From positions 1 through 59,937 of the forward strand of contig NZ_VUNQ01000020.1 of the NCBI RefSeq assembly GCF_009695605.1: a stretch of DNA of 59,937 nt, given 5' to 3'. Shown here piece after piece: positions 36,901-46,455 of this stretch (positions are counted from its first letter, which is position 1; every line of letters starts with the position of its first letter). The translations under genes were made by a program, and so were the position numbers. The notes under the pieces were generated by a model that had not been told where the DNA came from, ran no database searches, and was given only the letters and a program-made list of their open reading frames with translations. The stretch comes from Tissierella pigra. Its GTDB lineage: Bacteria; Bacillota; Clostridia; Tissierellales; Tissierellaceae.

Positions 36901-37290
36901 ATAAAAGATTGGTTTGTTAATAATGATTGTAATTACAAAATCATCTTAAAAATTTTTAGGAAAGATAACCACACTAAACAAGTAATAGATTTATTTAAAG
37001 ATGCTTTAAAGGGAGATATGTATACTTGGAATACATACAGAAAAGCAAAGACTGAAGGGAAAAATGATAAAGTATTTATCAAGTATGATGCGAATAATTA
37101 TGGTCTAGCAGAATGGTCAGACGAAATCCATAAAAATTACTTTTTAGATGCTATTGAAGAATACACGGTAAATAACCCAAATGAAAAGAAAGCAAAAGAC
37201 ATACTTAAACTATTCGAGGACTTAGACATAGAAGACAAGCAGGACTATATTGAAGTTATTGAAGAAAAAATTAGAAAAACCTTTAAGTAA
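33997..37290 (+). CDS. pglX: PglX-like adenine-specific DNA methyltransferase (BREX)
   Basis: This 1097-aa protein combines a gamma-type N6-adenine methyltransferase with long flanking helical regions. SAM motif I is SVADISCGSGHFLI (about residues 252-265) and the catalytic motif IV is AIGNPPYGS (about 442-450). A target-recognition region at about 610-780 follows, with a C-terminal helical domain. In BREX, PglX methylates a 5-6 base asymmetric site on host DNA, marking self, and is also needed for blocking phage replication. An N-terminal HCHRAS-like segment (FCHRASYTLLNKILFIRICEDKG) is shared with type IIG enzymes; no PD-(D/E)XK nuclease motif is obvious, as usual for PglX. ATG 33997 follows AAGGGGTG. 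Confidence 0.88.
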   Translation: MIIENTFDKLKLISELKEIHIELVEVYKKIFDYKYRTNADFEAFIDKEYKENKISDGEQQVWNDNFCHRASYTLLNKILFIRICEDKGFMLNPEDYVAGEPKDPHIGKKLSRIGLQKWANLVTNYTLGELVKLAFLDMKKSYGNIALYKDDKYEMLTPTTEELSLKYLDGDEEAQKLVLQFENALGNIVEKLDTNNYNFNSTDGNILGDVYEKFMDRETRKAIGQFYTPEFVIEYILNNTVAKADVVENPFVSVADISCGSGHFLIMAYDILREKFINNLELLRDKYADEVYTLKKNGKVVELTGKGYWKEEHIHYHLLKHCIYGADIDSFAVQLTTINLLLKDLDNFTDELNIVECDSLIKWEKDYDWKELKQQLGEEFETIEYTQTNLIGEEEKIVVTSKKELFELRYKDIIGVERVEMVDRERAQELINLCEFWDCKFDYAIGNPPYGSRKRIDESKKIYYGNKYFEEGDYDTYMFFIWRSIELCNLKIGFITPNGYFTNIYNNKLRTFILNNTHLEEIVNLKSNVFEDANVDTVITIFNNKEIDKEQILIKAIEKFNTSIYDSQFNNFSIYYSEILKDPNKMIYINSKEGLELEKILFRNSKKLRDIAYCGQGVIVYGTKEESRRGGYLEVTSETGLWKKTLKGRDIGDFYIEWKGLKVKYGNWLRRSRNEEHLKSNKILIQRLRNQKLSRRLVCALDEEGYYVLNNLNYVISENKDYDLIYLLGILNSNLLNYYYATKYTDVNIKEEYIRNLPIKKVNSKSEEIIQVVDKINRLRKYNFKKNIVDSLITKTFTEEKLSNIIKNSLEINALLNENLVLLNMLIYNLYEVDIDIIQDAEVHVLGYLSLERKELFLDFLELSFEDANSALNKIKIDSYKELVKYLSKDELYERHVINNEPLEQIATSYNCELFTLIYYMEQVIQSNPSQIWDIINFSEIYQAINEYISIKCTTLLRDNIEVTDISQIKDWFVNNDCNYKIILKIFRKDNHTKQVIDLFKDALKGDMYTWNTYRKAKTEGKNDKVFIKYDANNYGLAEWSDEIHKNYFLDAIEEYTVNNPNEKKAKDILKLFEDLDIEDKQDYIEVIEEKIRKTFK

Positions 37291-37301
37291 GGGGTGAGAA
37301 A

Positions 37302-38078
37302 TTGAATATACAATCAATATCAGAAAAAATACCTATAGAGGAAACAATAAAAGGAATTGAATTTATTAAATACGAAAGAAGTATAGAAAAACTAAAATCT
37401 TATATGGACGATATAATGCCATTTGGTGAGAAAACTACTGTTAAATATAGAAATAAATTTTTTCAAAGATTTGTAGAAACTGAGGGAGAGGAAATTGCTT
37501 ATACTCCACTTTTGAAATTCATTAATAGTGCTGATAGTTTTCAAACTAAAAAAGAAGTAATTTATTTCATAGTTTGTGAAACATCAGATGCAGTAGGTGA
37601 GATTGTCAAAGGTTTTTATGAAGGTTCTATACCAGAACAAATAGAGTCAGATCAATTTATTGAAGTTTTTAAAGCAGCAATGCCCGATGCAAAAGAAAGT
37701 TCTATTAAAAAAACTTATAGTGTAGTTACTACAATCCTTGAGGATTTTGGGATATTGAATTCAAAAAAGGATGAGGTTACAAAGAAAAAGGTATTTCTTT
37801 TAAATAATAATATCAGATCTTCCAATGAAGGAATCCTATTTAATTTGTATTATGAGTTCATAAAGATAAAAGGAAATAAAATGCCAGAGGAAGAATTGGT
37901 TTTAAATTGTGATACCTTCAAGTATTTCATAATGAGCGATTTAATGAAAAAGAGGCATTTAAAATGGATGTTAGATCAAGGATATCTTGAACATTATGTA
38001 ATGGGTGGGAATTCTAAATATCAGTTTTCTTATGATTCACTAGATCTTCTTGTAGAAAAGGTGATTAAAAATGATTGA
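37302..38078 (+). CDS. Uncharacterised protein between pglX and brxF, 258 aa
   Basis: TTG 37302 follows GGGGTGAG. The protein is mostly helical with winged-helix-like segments at the end (FKYFIMSDLMKKRHLKWMLDQGYLEHYVMGG). In position it corresponds to BrxA/BrxB-type small structural genes of other BREX loci, but I see no convincing match to either family. The end overlaps the start of the next gene by 8 bases, so translation is coupled. It is probably a BREX accessory or adaptor, by context only. Confidence 0.7.
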   Translation: MNIQSISEKIPIEETIKGIEFIKYERSIEKLKSYMDDIMPFGEKTTVKYRNKFFQRFVETEGEEIAYTPLLKFINSADSFQTKKEVIYFIVCETSDAVGEIVKGFYEGSIPEQIESDQFIEVFKAAMPDAKESSIKKTYSVVTTILEDFGILNSKKDEVTKKKVFLLNNNIRSSNEGILFNLYYEFIKIKGNKMPEEELVLNCDTFKYFIMSDLMKKRHLKWMLDQGYLEHYVMGGNSKYQFSYDSLDLLVEKVIKND

Positions 38079-38520
38079 ACGTATTGAGAGTACACTAGAC
38101 AGTATGGGGCAGAGAAGGATGTTATTTATAATCGGAGACCATTTAAGTGGGAAAACGAAATTGGTTAAGGATTGTTTAGTTAGTTGGTTTGGACAAGATT
38201 CAGAGAGCCATTATGTAGATGTAGGCTTGTATATTAAAAACAAAGTTGCTGATGAATATTTAGATATTTATAAAATTTATCCAGAAGAATTTAGAGAAGA
38301 TGCTGAAGGTTTTTTTAACCAACTTATAGAAGAAAAGTATAAGGATAACAGACTGGTTGTATTTGATCATATGGAATATTTGCTTTCTGAAAAGTATACT
38401 GGATGGATTAGGCTTCTTGATAAAGTAACTTTAAAAGATAATACTGCCATCATAGTTGTACCAACTGAATATGAAAAGAGTTTGCCACTTTTGGCGTACA
38501 AGTATTTAAGAGTTGAATGA
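38071..38520 (+). CDS. brxF: BrxF-like small P-loop ATPase
   Basis: This is a 149-aa protein with Walker A IIGDHLSGKTKLV at about residues 20-32 and Walker B LVVFDHMEYLLSE at about 91-103. Small P-loop proteins of this size next to brxC are the BrxF component of type 3 BREX loci. Motif spacing and gene order support the name; sequence similarity could not be measured. It overlaps the preceding gene by 8 bases and the following brxC start lies 16 nt after its stop. Confidence 0.72.
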   Translation: MIERIESTLDSMGQRRMLFIIGDHLSGKTKLVKDCLVSWFGQDSESHYVDVGLYIKNKVADEYLDIYKIYPEEFREDAEGFFNQLIEEKYKDNRLVVFDHMEYLLSEKYTGWIRLLDKVTLKDNTAIIVVPTEYEKSLPLLAYKYLRVE

Positions 38521-38536
38521 GAATGGGGGGAAGGAA

Positions 38537-41500
38537 ATGAAGATTAGAGAGATTATTGAAGTACCTAAGATTGATAAAATTGTTAGGCTTACAGATAATA
38601 TGTCTGATCAAGCGGATAAAAAGAAACTAGAGGACTTACTTAAAGGCTATGTCATTACTGAAAGTGTTGAAAAGAATCTAAGCAATTTTTTCTACAAAAT
38701 AACTAATTTTAAGGATAAAGGTCACGGATTTCTCATATCGGGGCTTCCCGGATGTGGTAAGTCTCATTTTATGTCTGTTTTAGGATTGCTTGTTAAATAC
38801 AATGAAACATTTAATATAATGAGAGGAAAAAGCGAATCTATCGATAGTGCAAAAACCTTTTTTGAAAAAAGAAAAGTTTTTGTTGTACCAATTATGGCAG
38901 AAGAGGGTGGACCTGAGATTTCACTAGAAGAAATGTTTTTCAATGCTGCAGAAGATATAACAGGTTTTCCTTTTACTGATGATAGTTACTATATAAAACA
39001 GTTTGAAGAGGCTATTGTAGCAAATTCTAATTATGAAAAAAAGGTAGACGATTTTGTAAGAATAGATTCAGAGGGAATGTTCTTAACGTGGGCTGATTTC
39101 AAATCAAAGATTAAGAGTAGCAGAACTATAACAAAATTGATCAAAGCCTTTATTGATAAATATGAAATTACATTTTTCAATCCTAATAGAGGTAGAAAGG
39201 ATAGATTAGATTATCTTTATAAGTGGTTAGATGAAGAAAACTATGATGGTGTACTTGTATTAATTGATGAATTATCAGAATACTTGAACGACAGAGGGGT
39301 TAGGGCAAGAAATGATGCACTATTTCTTAAAGTATTCCTAGAAAATGCTGAGAAGGAGAGAAATGGGAAGGTTATTCCTGCTTGGATTGTAGGAGCATTT
39401 TTATCTTCATTAAATGATATAACAGTACCTGATGTTTATGACTTGATGAAGGACAGGTTTCCAACAGAAAATCAATTTACATTAAAAGTAGATGATGTTG
39501 AGGAAATAATAGATCAAAGGCTAATCATTAAGAAAAAGTCAGATAAAATTGAAGAAGCCTATGTATTATTAAAAAATAAATATAATGCTTTTGATAAAGT
39601 GGATAAAAAGACATTTCAACAAGTATATCCTCTTCACCCAGAAACTCTTAATATTCTTTCAAAATCTGTTCGGTTCTTATCAAGACAAAGATCAATTGTT
39701 GATTTTGTATTAAGTGAAGTAAAAGGTAATTTAGATGAGGGCGGCAAGACAAAAGGGATAATGGATGAGGATTTTTTAAGACTTGTGACTCCAGATAGAA
39801 TACTTAATCATTTTCAAGAGAGAATCAGAGAATTAAGCGATAAGAGAGAATACTTTGAAAGCATTTATTCTTATTATATGGGCCCTGAAGGTTTAGGAAA
39901 TGGGAAAATCAAAGAGTTATTTAAAGACGGAGATACTGATAGGGAAACCGCTTGCAAGTTAATCGATGTTATGACACTTTTGAAAATATTAGATTTAGAG
40001 AAGGAGTACAATGTCAGAGATTTAACATATATGATTCAATATCCTAAGATGCAGGGAGATTTTGCTGAAGAAAAAGTAAATAAAATTCTTCTAAGGATGT
40101 ATGACAAAGGAAGATTCATTGAAATTGACCCAAGTAACAGCGATAGTAATGTAGGAGACAATAAATACTATATAAATAAAGATGTAAGTCTTTCCACTAA
40201 AATTAATCAAGATTTAAAGAAAAAACTAGGATTACTTGAAGGAGAAAGTGTAGTTTCTATTGTTCCTGAAATTGCAAAAACATTAACCCAGGAACCTTTA
40301 AATATAAGTAGTTATTTTAATGAACCTACTCCATATAGAATAAATTGGAACAACACAGCAAGAGAAGGAGTAATTATATTCAATCAAATAGAAAAGATTG
40401 GATCAAAAGAATACTTATCAAAGTCACTAAATGACTTAAAAAATTCAGAGAATGATTTTTACCTATACATTGGTACAATTTTTGAGTATGAGCAGCAAAA
40501 GAATTTCATAGATAAATCCCTAAAAGAGGTAAGTAGTAATACTAAACAACAATCTTTATTATCTATGTGGTCAAATTATGAAGATGAATCTTCAAAAGAG
40601 ATTGAAAAAAGGCTATCTAGGGCTATAGTATATTGGCTTCCTTCAGATGAACTAGAAAAAGAAGAAGGAAAGGACAAGTTACAAAGATTAAAGGAGTATT
40701 ATGCTTATTTAGAACTTCGTAAGGAATATAAGAAGAATAATGAGGATACAAATTCAAAAGAGAGTATCCAGTTACTAGGGAAAGTAGACGAGAAGATATT
40801 AAACTTAGAGGATGAAGTTTTTCAAGTACTGAAAAGTCTTTACCTAAATGGCAATTTCTTCAACATAGATGGAAAACTAGACATTAACATTTCTTCTTAT
40901 GGCAATGAGTCATTAACTAAGATTATAAAAGCAGTTATAGGTAATGTACTTCAACAAGTATATAGCAGCAACAAATTTATTTGTCCTGATGAAAGTCTAG
41001 GCTTAACAGATAATGTGACTAATAAATTTTTAAACAATTATATATTTGGTGGAAAAACTGATCCAACGGGCATAGATGTCAGTATAATTAAAAATATAGT
41101 TAAAAAATTTGGAGAAGCCAATATAAAAATAGATTCCTTTAAATTTACTGTGGATTCAAAAAATAATAGTCTTGTAAAACTAATAATAGAAAGTGTAGAA
41201 AATAAGGATGAGGTAATTTTTAAGAATCTATATAATAAAGTTAGAAAATCCTCATTTGGTCCAGATAGAAATATGACTGAGATTCTTTTTGGAATGATGA
41301 TAAAAAAAGGCTTCCTTATACCTGTTAAGAATGATATGCCAGTTGGAATAGCAAATGTGAAAGCACCTTTAAATACTTCTGTTACAAAGTTTAAAATGGG
41401 TGAATTTGTTGATGATAAGTATACTGAAGGATTGATAAGAATAACAAAACTCTTCTTTGATAGGAAATTTGAGAAACAAGATCTTTCATTTCAAGAAGAA

Positions 41501-42679
41501 CTTTGGGAAGATTTAATTGAATTTAAAAACAATACAGTATCTACAATAAATAACATATTATTCGAAGTATCCAATTTTAGAAAACCTTTAGATATAGAAA
41601 AGGACTGTTTTACTAAGACATATGATATTGTTGATACAATTAAAAGAATATTAGAAGACATTGTAGAGTCTAATGGTTCTAAAGATGGTTTAGAATATTT
41701 TATAGAGGAAAATAAAGATAGTATTACCAAGGGTGATTTAGAAAGTCAGTACAAAGACTTTGGAATGATAGTTGAATGGATTAATTCAGAAGTCCCTATG
41801 GGTATTAGAAGAGTCAATGTAATGCTTAAAGGATACAAAGAATTTATTCCTGATAAGGAGGAATATAAAGATTTAATTAAACAGTATGAAGATATATATA
41901 ATCTTCTAAGTAATGGAGATGAGTTCATATTTGGGTCCGTTACAAGTGAAATGAATAAAAAATTTGATATTTTTAAGAACAGTTTTATATCCCTATATGT
42001 AGAGGAACATAATAGAGAAAACAGCAAAGAAGAATTTGAAGAACTGAGAAGTATCTTAGAAGATGATAATTTTAAATTCCTATCCAAATTGAGTCATATT
42101 GAAAGAATTAATATGGATTATGATTACATCAATATTAGAAATGATATAGATAAACAATTAGAGGGGCAATGTAAGGAATCACCGTTGAAACATATTAATG
42201 GCGGGGAGAGTAGTTGCATTTGTCATTTTAAACTAGGGCAGAAGAAATATGTTGATAGTAGGGATTATTTTGACAGTGCAATTGATAATGCTGTATTGGG
42301 TTATATAGATGAACTGAATACAAATGCCAATAAAGAGAAGGTATTTAAGTATATTAATGACCTTAGAGAAATAGGAGAGAAGAAAGATGTAATTACTTTA
42401 GTGGAAAAGATGTATGAGATACCTCTTGATGATAATAGGGTATATAAATATAAGCAATTTTTGACAATAAATCCTGAGGTTATACCATTCATTGATAGAG
42501 CCTTGAAAGTAAATATTAATTTTATACAAAGAGATATCAACAAGTTAATAGAGGTTTTTAAAGATAAGGCTTACTCTAAAGAAGAAATGATACAGAAGTT
42601 TACTCAAGTAGTTGAGGGACAAGACGACATCAAACCAAATCTTTATATTAAGTTTACAGATTTTAGAAATGATGATTAG
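38537..42679 (+). CDS. brxC: BrxC/PglY-family large P-loop ATPase (BREX)
   Basis: This is a 1380-aa ATPase. The start ATG 38537 (MKIREIIEVPKIDKIVRL) is preferred because AAGG lies just upstream; TTG 38513 is possible. Walker A is ISGLPGCGKSHFM (about residues 66-78) and Walker B is GVLVLIDELSEYL (about 236-248). The rest is helical with no other motif seen. BREX systems always carry a large ATPase of this kind (BrxC or PglY), which binds DNA and forms a complex with PglZ. The size and the N-terminal start resemble the PglY/DUF6079 type. It is followed after 9 nt by pglZ. Confidence 0.87.
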   Translation: MKIREIIEVPKIDKIVRLTDNMSDQADKKKLEDLLKGYVITESVEKNLSNFFYKITNFKDKGHGFLISGLPGCGKSHFMSVLGLLVKYNETFNIMRGKSESIDSAKTFFEKRKVFVVPIMAEEGGPEISLEEMFFNAAEDITGFPFTDDSYYIKQFEEAIVANSNYEKKVDDFVRIDSEGMFLTWADFKSKIKSSRTITKLIKAFIDKYEITFFNPNRGRKDRLDYLYKWLDEENYDGVLVLIDELSEYLNDRGVRARNDALFLKVFLENAEKERNGKVIPAWIVGAFLSSLNDITVPDVYDLMKDRFPTENQFTLKVDDVEEIIDQRLIIKKKSDKIEEAYVLLKNKYNAFDKVDKKTFQQVYPLHPETLNILSKSVRFLSRQRSIVDFVLSEVKGNLDEGGKTKGIMDEDFLRLVTPDRILNHFQERIRELSDKREYFESIYSYYMGPEGLGNGKIKELFKDGDTDRETACKLIDVMTLLKILDLEKEYNVRDLTYMIQYPKMQGDFAEEKVNKILLRMYDKGRFIEIDPSNSDSNVGDNKYYINKDVSLSTKINQDLKKKLGLLEGESVVSIVPEIAKTLTQEPLNISSYFNEPTPYRINWNNTAREGVIIFNQIEKIGSKEYLSKSLNDLKNSENDFYLYIGTIFEYEQQKNFIDKSLKEVSSNTKQQSLLSMWSNYEDESSKEIEKRLSRAIVYWLPSDELEKEEGKDKLQRLKEYYAYLELRKEYKKNNEDTNSKESIQLLGKVDEKILNLEDEVFQVLKSLYLNGNFFNIDGKLDINISSYGNESLTKIIKAVIGNVLQQVYSSNKFICPDESLGLTDNVTNKFLNNYIFGGKTDPTGIDVSIIKNIVKKFGEANIKIDSFKFTVDSKNNSLVKLIIESVENKDEVIFKNLYNKVRKSSFGPDRNMTEILFGMMIKKGFLIPVKNDMPVGIANVKAPLNTSVTKFKMGEFVDDKYTEGLIRITKLFFDRKFEKQDLSFQEELWEDLIEFKNNTVSTINNILFEVSNFRKPLDIEKDCFTKTYDIVDTIKRILEDIVESNGSKDGLEYFIEENKDSITKGDLESQYKDFGMIVEWINSEVPMGIRRVNVMLKGYKEFIPDKEEYKDLIKQYEDIYNLLSNGDEFIFGSVTSEMNKKFDIFKNSFISLYVEEHNRENSKEEFEELRSILEDDNFKFLSKLSHIERINMDYDYINIRNDIDKQLEGQCKESPLKHINGGESSCICHFKLGQKKYVDSRDYFDSAIDNAVLGYIDELNTNANKEKVFKYINDLREIGEKKDVITLVEKMYEIPLDDNRVYKYKQFLTINPEVIPFIDRALKVNINFIQRDINKLIEVFKDKAYSKEEMIQKFTQVVEGQDDIKPNLYIKFTDFRNDD

Positions 42680-42688
42680 GTGATTATA

Positions 42689-45166
42689 ATGGGTGAAATG
42701 TATAGATATTATCTTCAGAAATATTTAGAAAAGATGACTAACTTAGAAAGCCATCTGTTGGTGCTCCAAGATAAGAACAAACTATTGGATGATATTAAGG
42801 ATATAGAGTTATATCTATATCCTTATAAAGTCATTTTTGCAAACGAAAATGTTGTATTTAGGGCTCTATATGAAGATATAAAAGAAAACAGAGGAAATTA
42901 TTATATAATAATCTTAAAAAATGAAGATATACAAAATAAATTATTAGATTTCATCAAACGATCTGAAGGCGGAACAGTAAAAGAAATCACTATGCAGTCA
43001 CTACTTGAGTGTGTTGAAGAAGATCTTAAATGGAATGAAGAAGTTAACGAGTTTGGTAGTATAGATATTAAGAAAAAGTTCAATGAATTAATTTACTATC
43101 GAAAACTTATTAGAAAAAGAAATATAGAGAAACTCGAGACCGATAAAGTGATGTTATCTTCATTACTTGAGTTAGATGCTGTTCATATAAATGATGAGGC
43201 AGATTGTTATTTATATTATAGAGATATAAGAGATTTATATGGTGGAATTGGAAACTTAAAATTTAGGACTGATGTAAAAGGCTTGATTCGAAAGATATTT
43301 TTAGAATATGGCTCAATTTTATCGAATGTAATAGAAATGAATTTATTTGAAGAATTTGAGCGTTTCCTATGGGTATGCTGCGGATTGGATAGTTTTGATA
43401 GACTTTCTGATGAAAATTTAAAAATTGTTCTAGAGGATGAGTACGAAAAACTGAATGCCTTTACTGAACACTTAGATAAATTGGTGGAGTTTGCAAATCT
43501 TATAGGTAAAAAAGATAAAAAATATTATATACAAAAGAAGGATTGGGCTGAAAAATTAATACTAAATGCAAAAATAGATATTCTCTCAAGTGAACATAGT
43601 TATAAGGAAATACTTAGAGAGGGAACTGGTTCTCTAATTAATGTTCTTGAGAGTATAAAAGCCGTGCTTAAGGACTATAATTTGGAAGGGCTAAAGAAGG
43701 TATTTAAGTATAATTTAGATAACCTTTATGAACTAAATGTATTAATTAAAGAAAATGTTAATTATAAGACTGAAAATATTAGTAAATTAACAGATTTATA
43801 TGATTTAATAATCAATTTCTTTAGTAGAGTGGAATATGCTGAAAAACAAATATATTTTGCCGACAGCATAAGTAGTTATAGTGAATGGGAGTCTTTTTAT
43901 AAGAATTATCTTTATGATTTGCAATATAAATTATCAGAATTGAGATATTTAGATAAACAAAACTTAATAGATGAGCATAGATACGTTTTGGTCGATAAAC
44001 GCGTGAGTAATATATTAAATAGGTATAGGGAGAATTTTGCAAGATTTCTAGAAAAAGATTATGATTATTGGATCAATAGTCCTTACGGGGTATCAAGGCC
44101 TTTGTTAAATAGCGATATTCCTAATATACTCAATTTAGATTCCCAGAAGACATATATTATTATTTTTGATGGTATGAGATATGATGCTTGGGAATATATT
44201 GTTAGACCTTACTTTGAAAAAGTATTTACAGTTAGAAATACAAAATACAGGAGTTCTTTTGCACTTCTACCAACTATTACTTCAATTTCAAGAGAGGCTA
44301 TATATTCAAGTATTCTAAAGGAAAATAAGAATGATACCACTTTCCTTACTAAGCCAGAAAGTGTAAAAAAAGAGGAACAGTTAAAAGAGATAATATTACA
44401 AGATAAAAAGATAAATATATTAATATTTAATATGTTCGATAATGACGGACACAAAGCAACAGAAGATTTCTATATATTCTACGATAAACAGAAAAAGGTT
44501 TTTGAAAATAGTATAACAGAACTATTAAAAATGATTACTGAAGATTCAAATATTGTAATTGCTTCGGACCACGGATTAATGCGTGTTGATGAAAATATTA
44601 ATATGAAGGACCAAGAAGGAATAGTAAGCGTTAAATCAAGATATTTAAAAACCAATGGAGAACCTTATTTAGGTAGATGTATAAATATCAAAGATAGTAT
44701 TGCATTGTCGTACGATAATAAAGGATATTTTGTAGGTGGTGGTGAAAAGGATTTTTACAGTCACGGTGGTGCAAGCATTGAGGAAGTAATTGTTCCATTT
44801 ATAATTGCAGAGGCAAAAGTAACAAAGAAGGATTCTATCTTTATTGGGGAAAATTCTTTATCATCTACATATTCAGAGATATTGCAATTAGATCAAGATA
44901 CCAAATTAAAGTTAAAATTCAAATTAAGTGAAAAGGAAAGAATTATACTTACTTCATTATATGGATTTAAAAATCAAACTATAAGTAATAGGGATATTGA
45001 GAAGATATTAAAAAACAAAACAGGATCCGCAGGATTAGTAAGTGCAATAGTAAGAAGACTTATTAAAAAACTACAAAAAGACGGACTAGATATCATTGAA
45101 GAATCTGCTATGGGTGATTTAATTATGTATAAGTTTAATCACGATAGATTGGAGGAGATACTATGA
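42689..45166 (+). CDS. pglZ: PglZ-family alkaline phosphatase-like protein (BREX)
   Basis: This 825-aa protein carries the hallmark gene of BREX. The alkaline-phosphatase-superfamily metal ligands are visible as IIIFDGMRYDAW (about residues 490-501), VIASDHGLM (about 623-631) and FYSHGGASIEEVIVPFI (about 688-704). The N-terminal 450 residues are helical and probably contact BrxC/BrxB-like partners. ATG 42689 has AGGTGA upstream; GTG 42680 is an alternative. The end overlaps the start of brxD by 4 bases. Confidence 0.9.
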   Translation: MGEMYRYYLQKYLEKMTNLESHLLVLQDKNKLLDDIKDIELYLYPYKVIFANENVVFRALYEDIKENRGNYYIIILKNEDIQNKLLDFIKRSEGGTVKEITMQSLLECVEEDLKWNEEVNEFGSIDIKKKFNELIYYRKLIRKRNIEKLETDKVMLSSLLELDAVHINDEADCYLYYRDIRDLYGGIGNLKFRTDVKGLIRKIFLEYGSILSNVIEMNLFEEFERFLWVCCGLDSFDRLSDENLKIVLEDEYEKLNAFTEHLDKLVEFANLIGKKDKKYYIQKKDWAEKLILNAKIDILSSEHSYKEILREGTGSLINVLESIKAVLKDYNLEGLKKVFKYNLDNLYELNVLIKENVNYKTENISKLTDLYDLIINFFSRVEYAEKQIYFADSISSYSEWESFYKNYLYDLQYKLSELRYLDKQNLIDEHRYVLVDKRVSNILNRYRENFARFLEKDYDYWINSPYGVSRPLLNSDIPNILNLDSQKTYIIIFDGMRYDAWEYIVRPYFEKVFTVRNTKYRSSFALLPTITSISREAIYSSILKENKNDTTFLTKPESVKKEEQLKEIILQDKKINILIFNMFDNDGHKATEDFYIFYDKQKKVFENSITELLKMITEDSNIVIASDHGLMRVDENINMKDQEGIVSVKSRYLKTNGEPYLGRCINIKDSIALSYDNKGYFVGGGEKDFYSHGGASIEEVIVPFIIAEAKVTKKDSIFIGENSLSSTYSEILQLDQDTKLKLKFKLSEKERIILTSLYGFKNQTISNRDIEKILKNKTGSAGLVSAIVRRLIKKLQKDGLDIIEESAMGDLIMYKFNHDRLEEIL

Positions 45167-46446
45167 AGAATGAACTTCTAAAAGATATTATCGACGCTCT
45201 GAGGAATGGTACAGTTCCAGCAGAAGGGACAGAGAATATTGCAGTTGGTATAGATGAGGAATTATTAGAAATTGATATACAACTTGATAATGTACAAAAA
45301 GGTAAATCTTCATTTAAATTTGTTATTGGAGATTATGGTTCTGGTAAAACTTTTTTTAGTACAGCAGCGAGAGAGAAGGCATATGATAAAGGGTTTGTGG
45401 TTTCTTCAGTAGTTATATCACAAGAAGCCCCACTTCATAAGTTTGAAGAACTTTACCGAAAAATTATGGACGGTATGAGAATACCAGATAATAAAAAGAT
45501 TCCTGCATTTACTCTTATCCTTGAAGAATGGCTTCTAAACATAGAAGACAAGATAATTGAGATAGAAGGAATAGATCCTGAAGAGGATATGGAAAGATTT
45601 TCACAAGAAATGTACAAAAGAATTAATGAGGAACTACAGATAGTTGGTTCTATTGCTGCTTCTTTTGCTAATGCAATTAGGGGGTTTTATAAAGCAAAAT
45701 ATGAAGGAAATCAAATTCTATCTCAAGGGGCAATTGCGTGGCTTAAAGGTGAAAATGTAAGACCAGAGATTAAAAAAGGCTTAAATGTAGCAGGTTCGGT
45801 AACTAGAGAAAACTCATTTGAATTTTTCAAGGCATTACTTCATATGATAAAATCTGCGGGATATCAAGGATTAGTAATTTTACTTGATGAGGTAGAAACA
45901 GTGCAGAAACTAGTGAGAGCAGATATGCGTAATGCTGCATATGAGAATCTTAGGTTCTTTATCGATGAGGCAGACAAGAATAACTTTCCAAATTGCTTTT
46001 TCTTATATACAGGAACCACTGATTTAATGGAGAGTGAAAAGGGATTTAAATCATTAGAACCTTTGTATCAAAGAGTTAAAGTAAAAAGAGATAAAACATT
46101 TAAAAACTTAAGGCAGCCTGTAATGTTTTTAGAGGGGCTTAATAAGAAGAAATTAAATGAGGTTGCAAAAAAAGTTAGGAGTATTCACGGTGAGGTATAT
46201 TCTTGGACTCCAAATGAAAAAGTCAGTGATTCTTTTATAGAAAAACTAATTGATGATATGGCTACGGGTTTTGGTGGAGAAATAAGTATTGGACCAAGAG
46301 GTTTTTTAAGAACATTAGTAGATATACTTGATAAGAGCCAAATGTATGACAATTATGTACCAGTAGAGCAGTTCGTATTTAATGATGAAATTAGAACAAT
46401 GGCAGAAACAGTTGAGAATACTGCTGCACATATTGTTAACTTTTAG
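45163..46446 (+). CDS. brxD: BrxD-like P-loop ATPase (BREX)
   Basis: This is a 427-aa P-loop ATPase of the BrxD (DUF2791) type. Walker A is VIGDYGSGKTFFS (about residues 53-65) and Walker B is GLVILLDEVETVQKL (about 233-247). The C-terminal segment ISIGPRGFLRTLVDILDKS is typical. BrxD occurs with an Lhr-like helicase in BREX types 2 and 6. It starts at ATG 45163 inside the end of pglZ, and the helicase follows after about 9 nt. Confidence 0.85.
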   Translation: MKNELLKDIIDALRNGTVPAEGTENIAVGIDEELLEIDIQLDNVQKGKSSFKFVIGDYGSGKTFFSTAAREKAYDKGFVVSSVVISQEAPLHKFEELYRKIMDGMRIPDNKKIPAFTLILEEWLLNIEDKIIEIEGIDPEEDMERFSQEMYKRINEELQIVGSIAASFANAIRGFYKAKYEGNQILSQGAIAWLKGENVRPEIKKGLNVAGSVTRENSFEFFKALLHMIKSAGYQGLVILLDEVETVQKLVRADMRNAAYENLRFFIDEADKNNFPNCFFLYTGTTDLMESEKGFKSLEPLYQRVKVKRDKTFKNLRQPVMFLEGLNKKKLNEVAKKVRSIHGEVYSWTPNEKVSDSFIEKLIDDMATGFGGEISIGPRGFLRTLVDILDKSQMYDNYVPVEQFVFNDEIRTMAETVENTAAHIVNF

Positions 46447-46455
46447 GTGGTTAAT

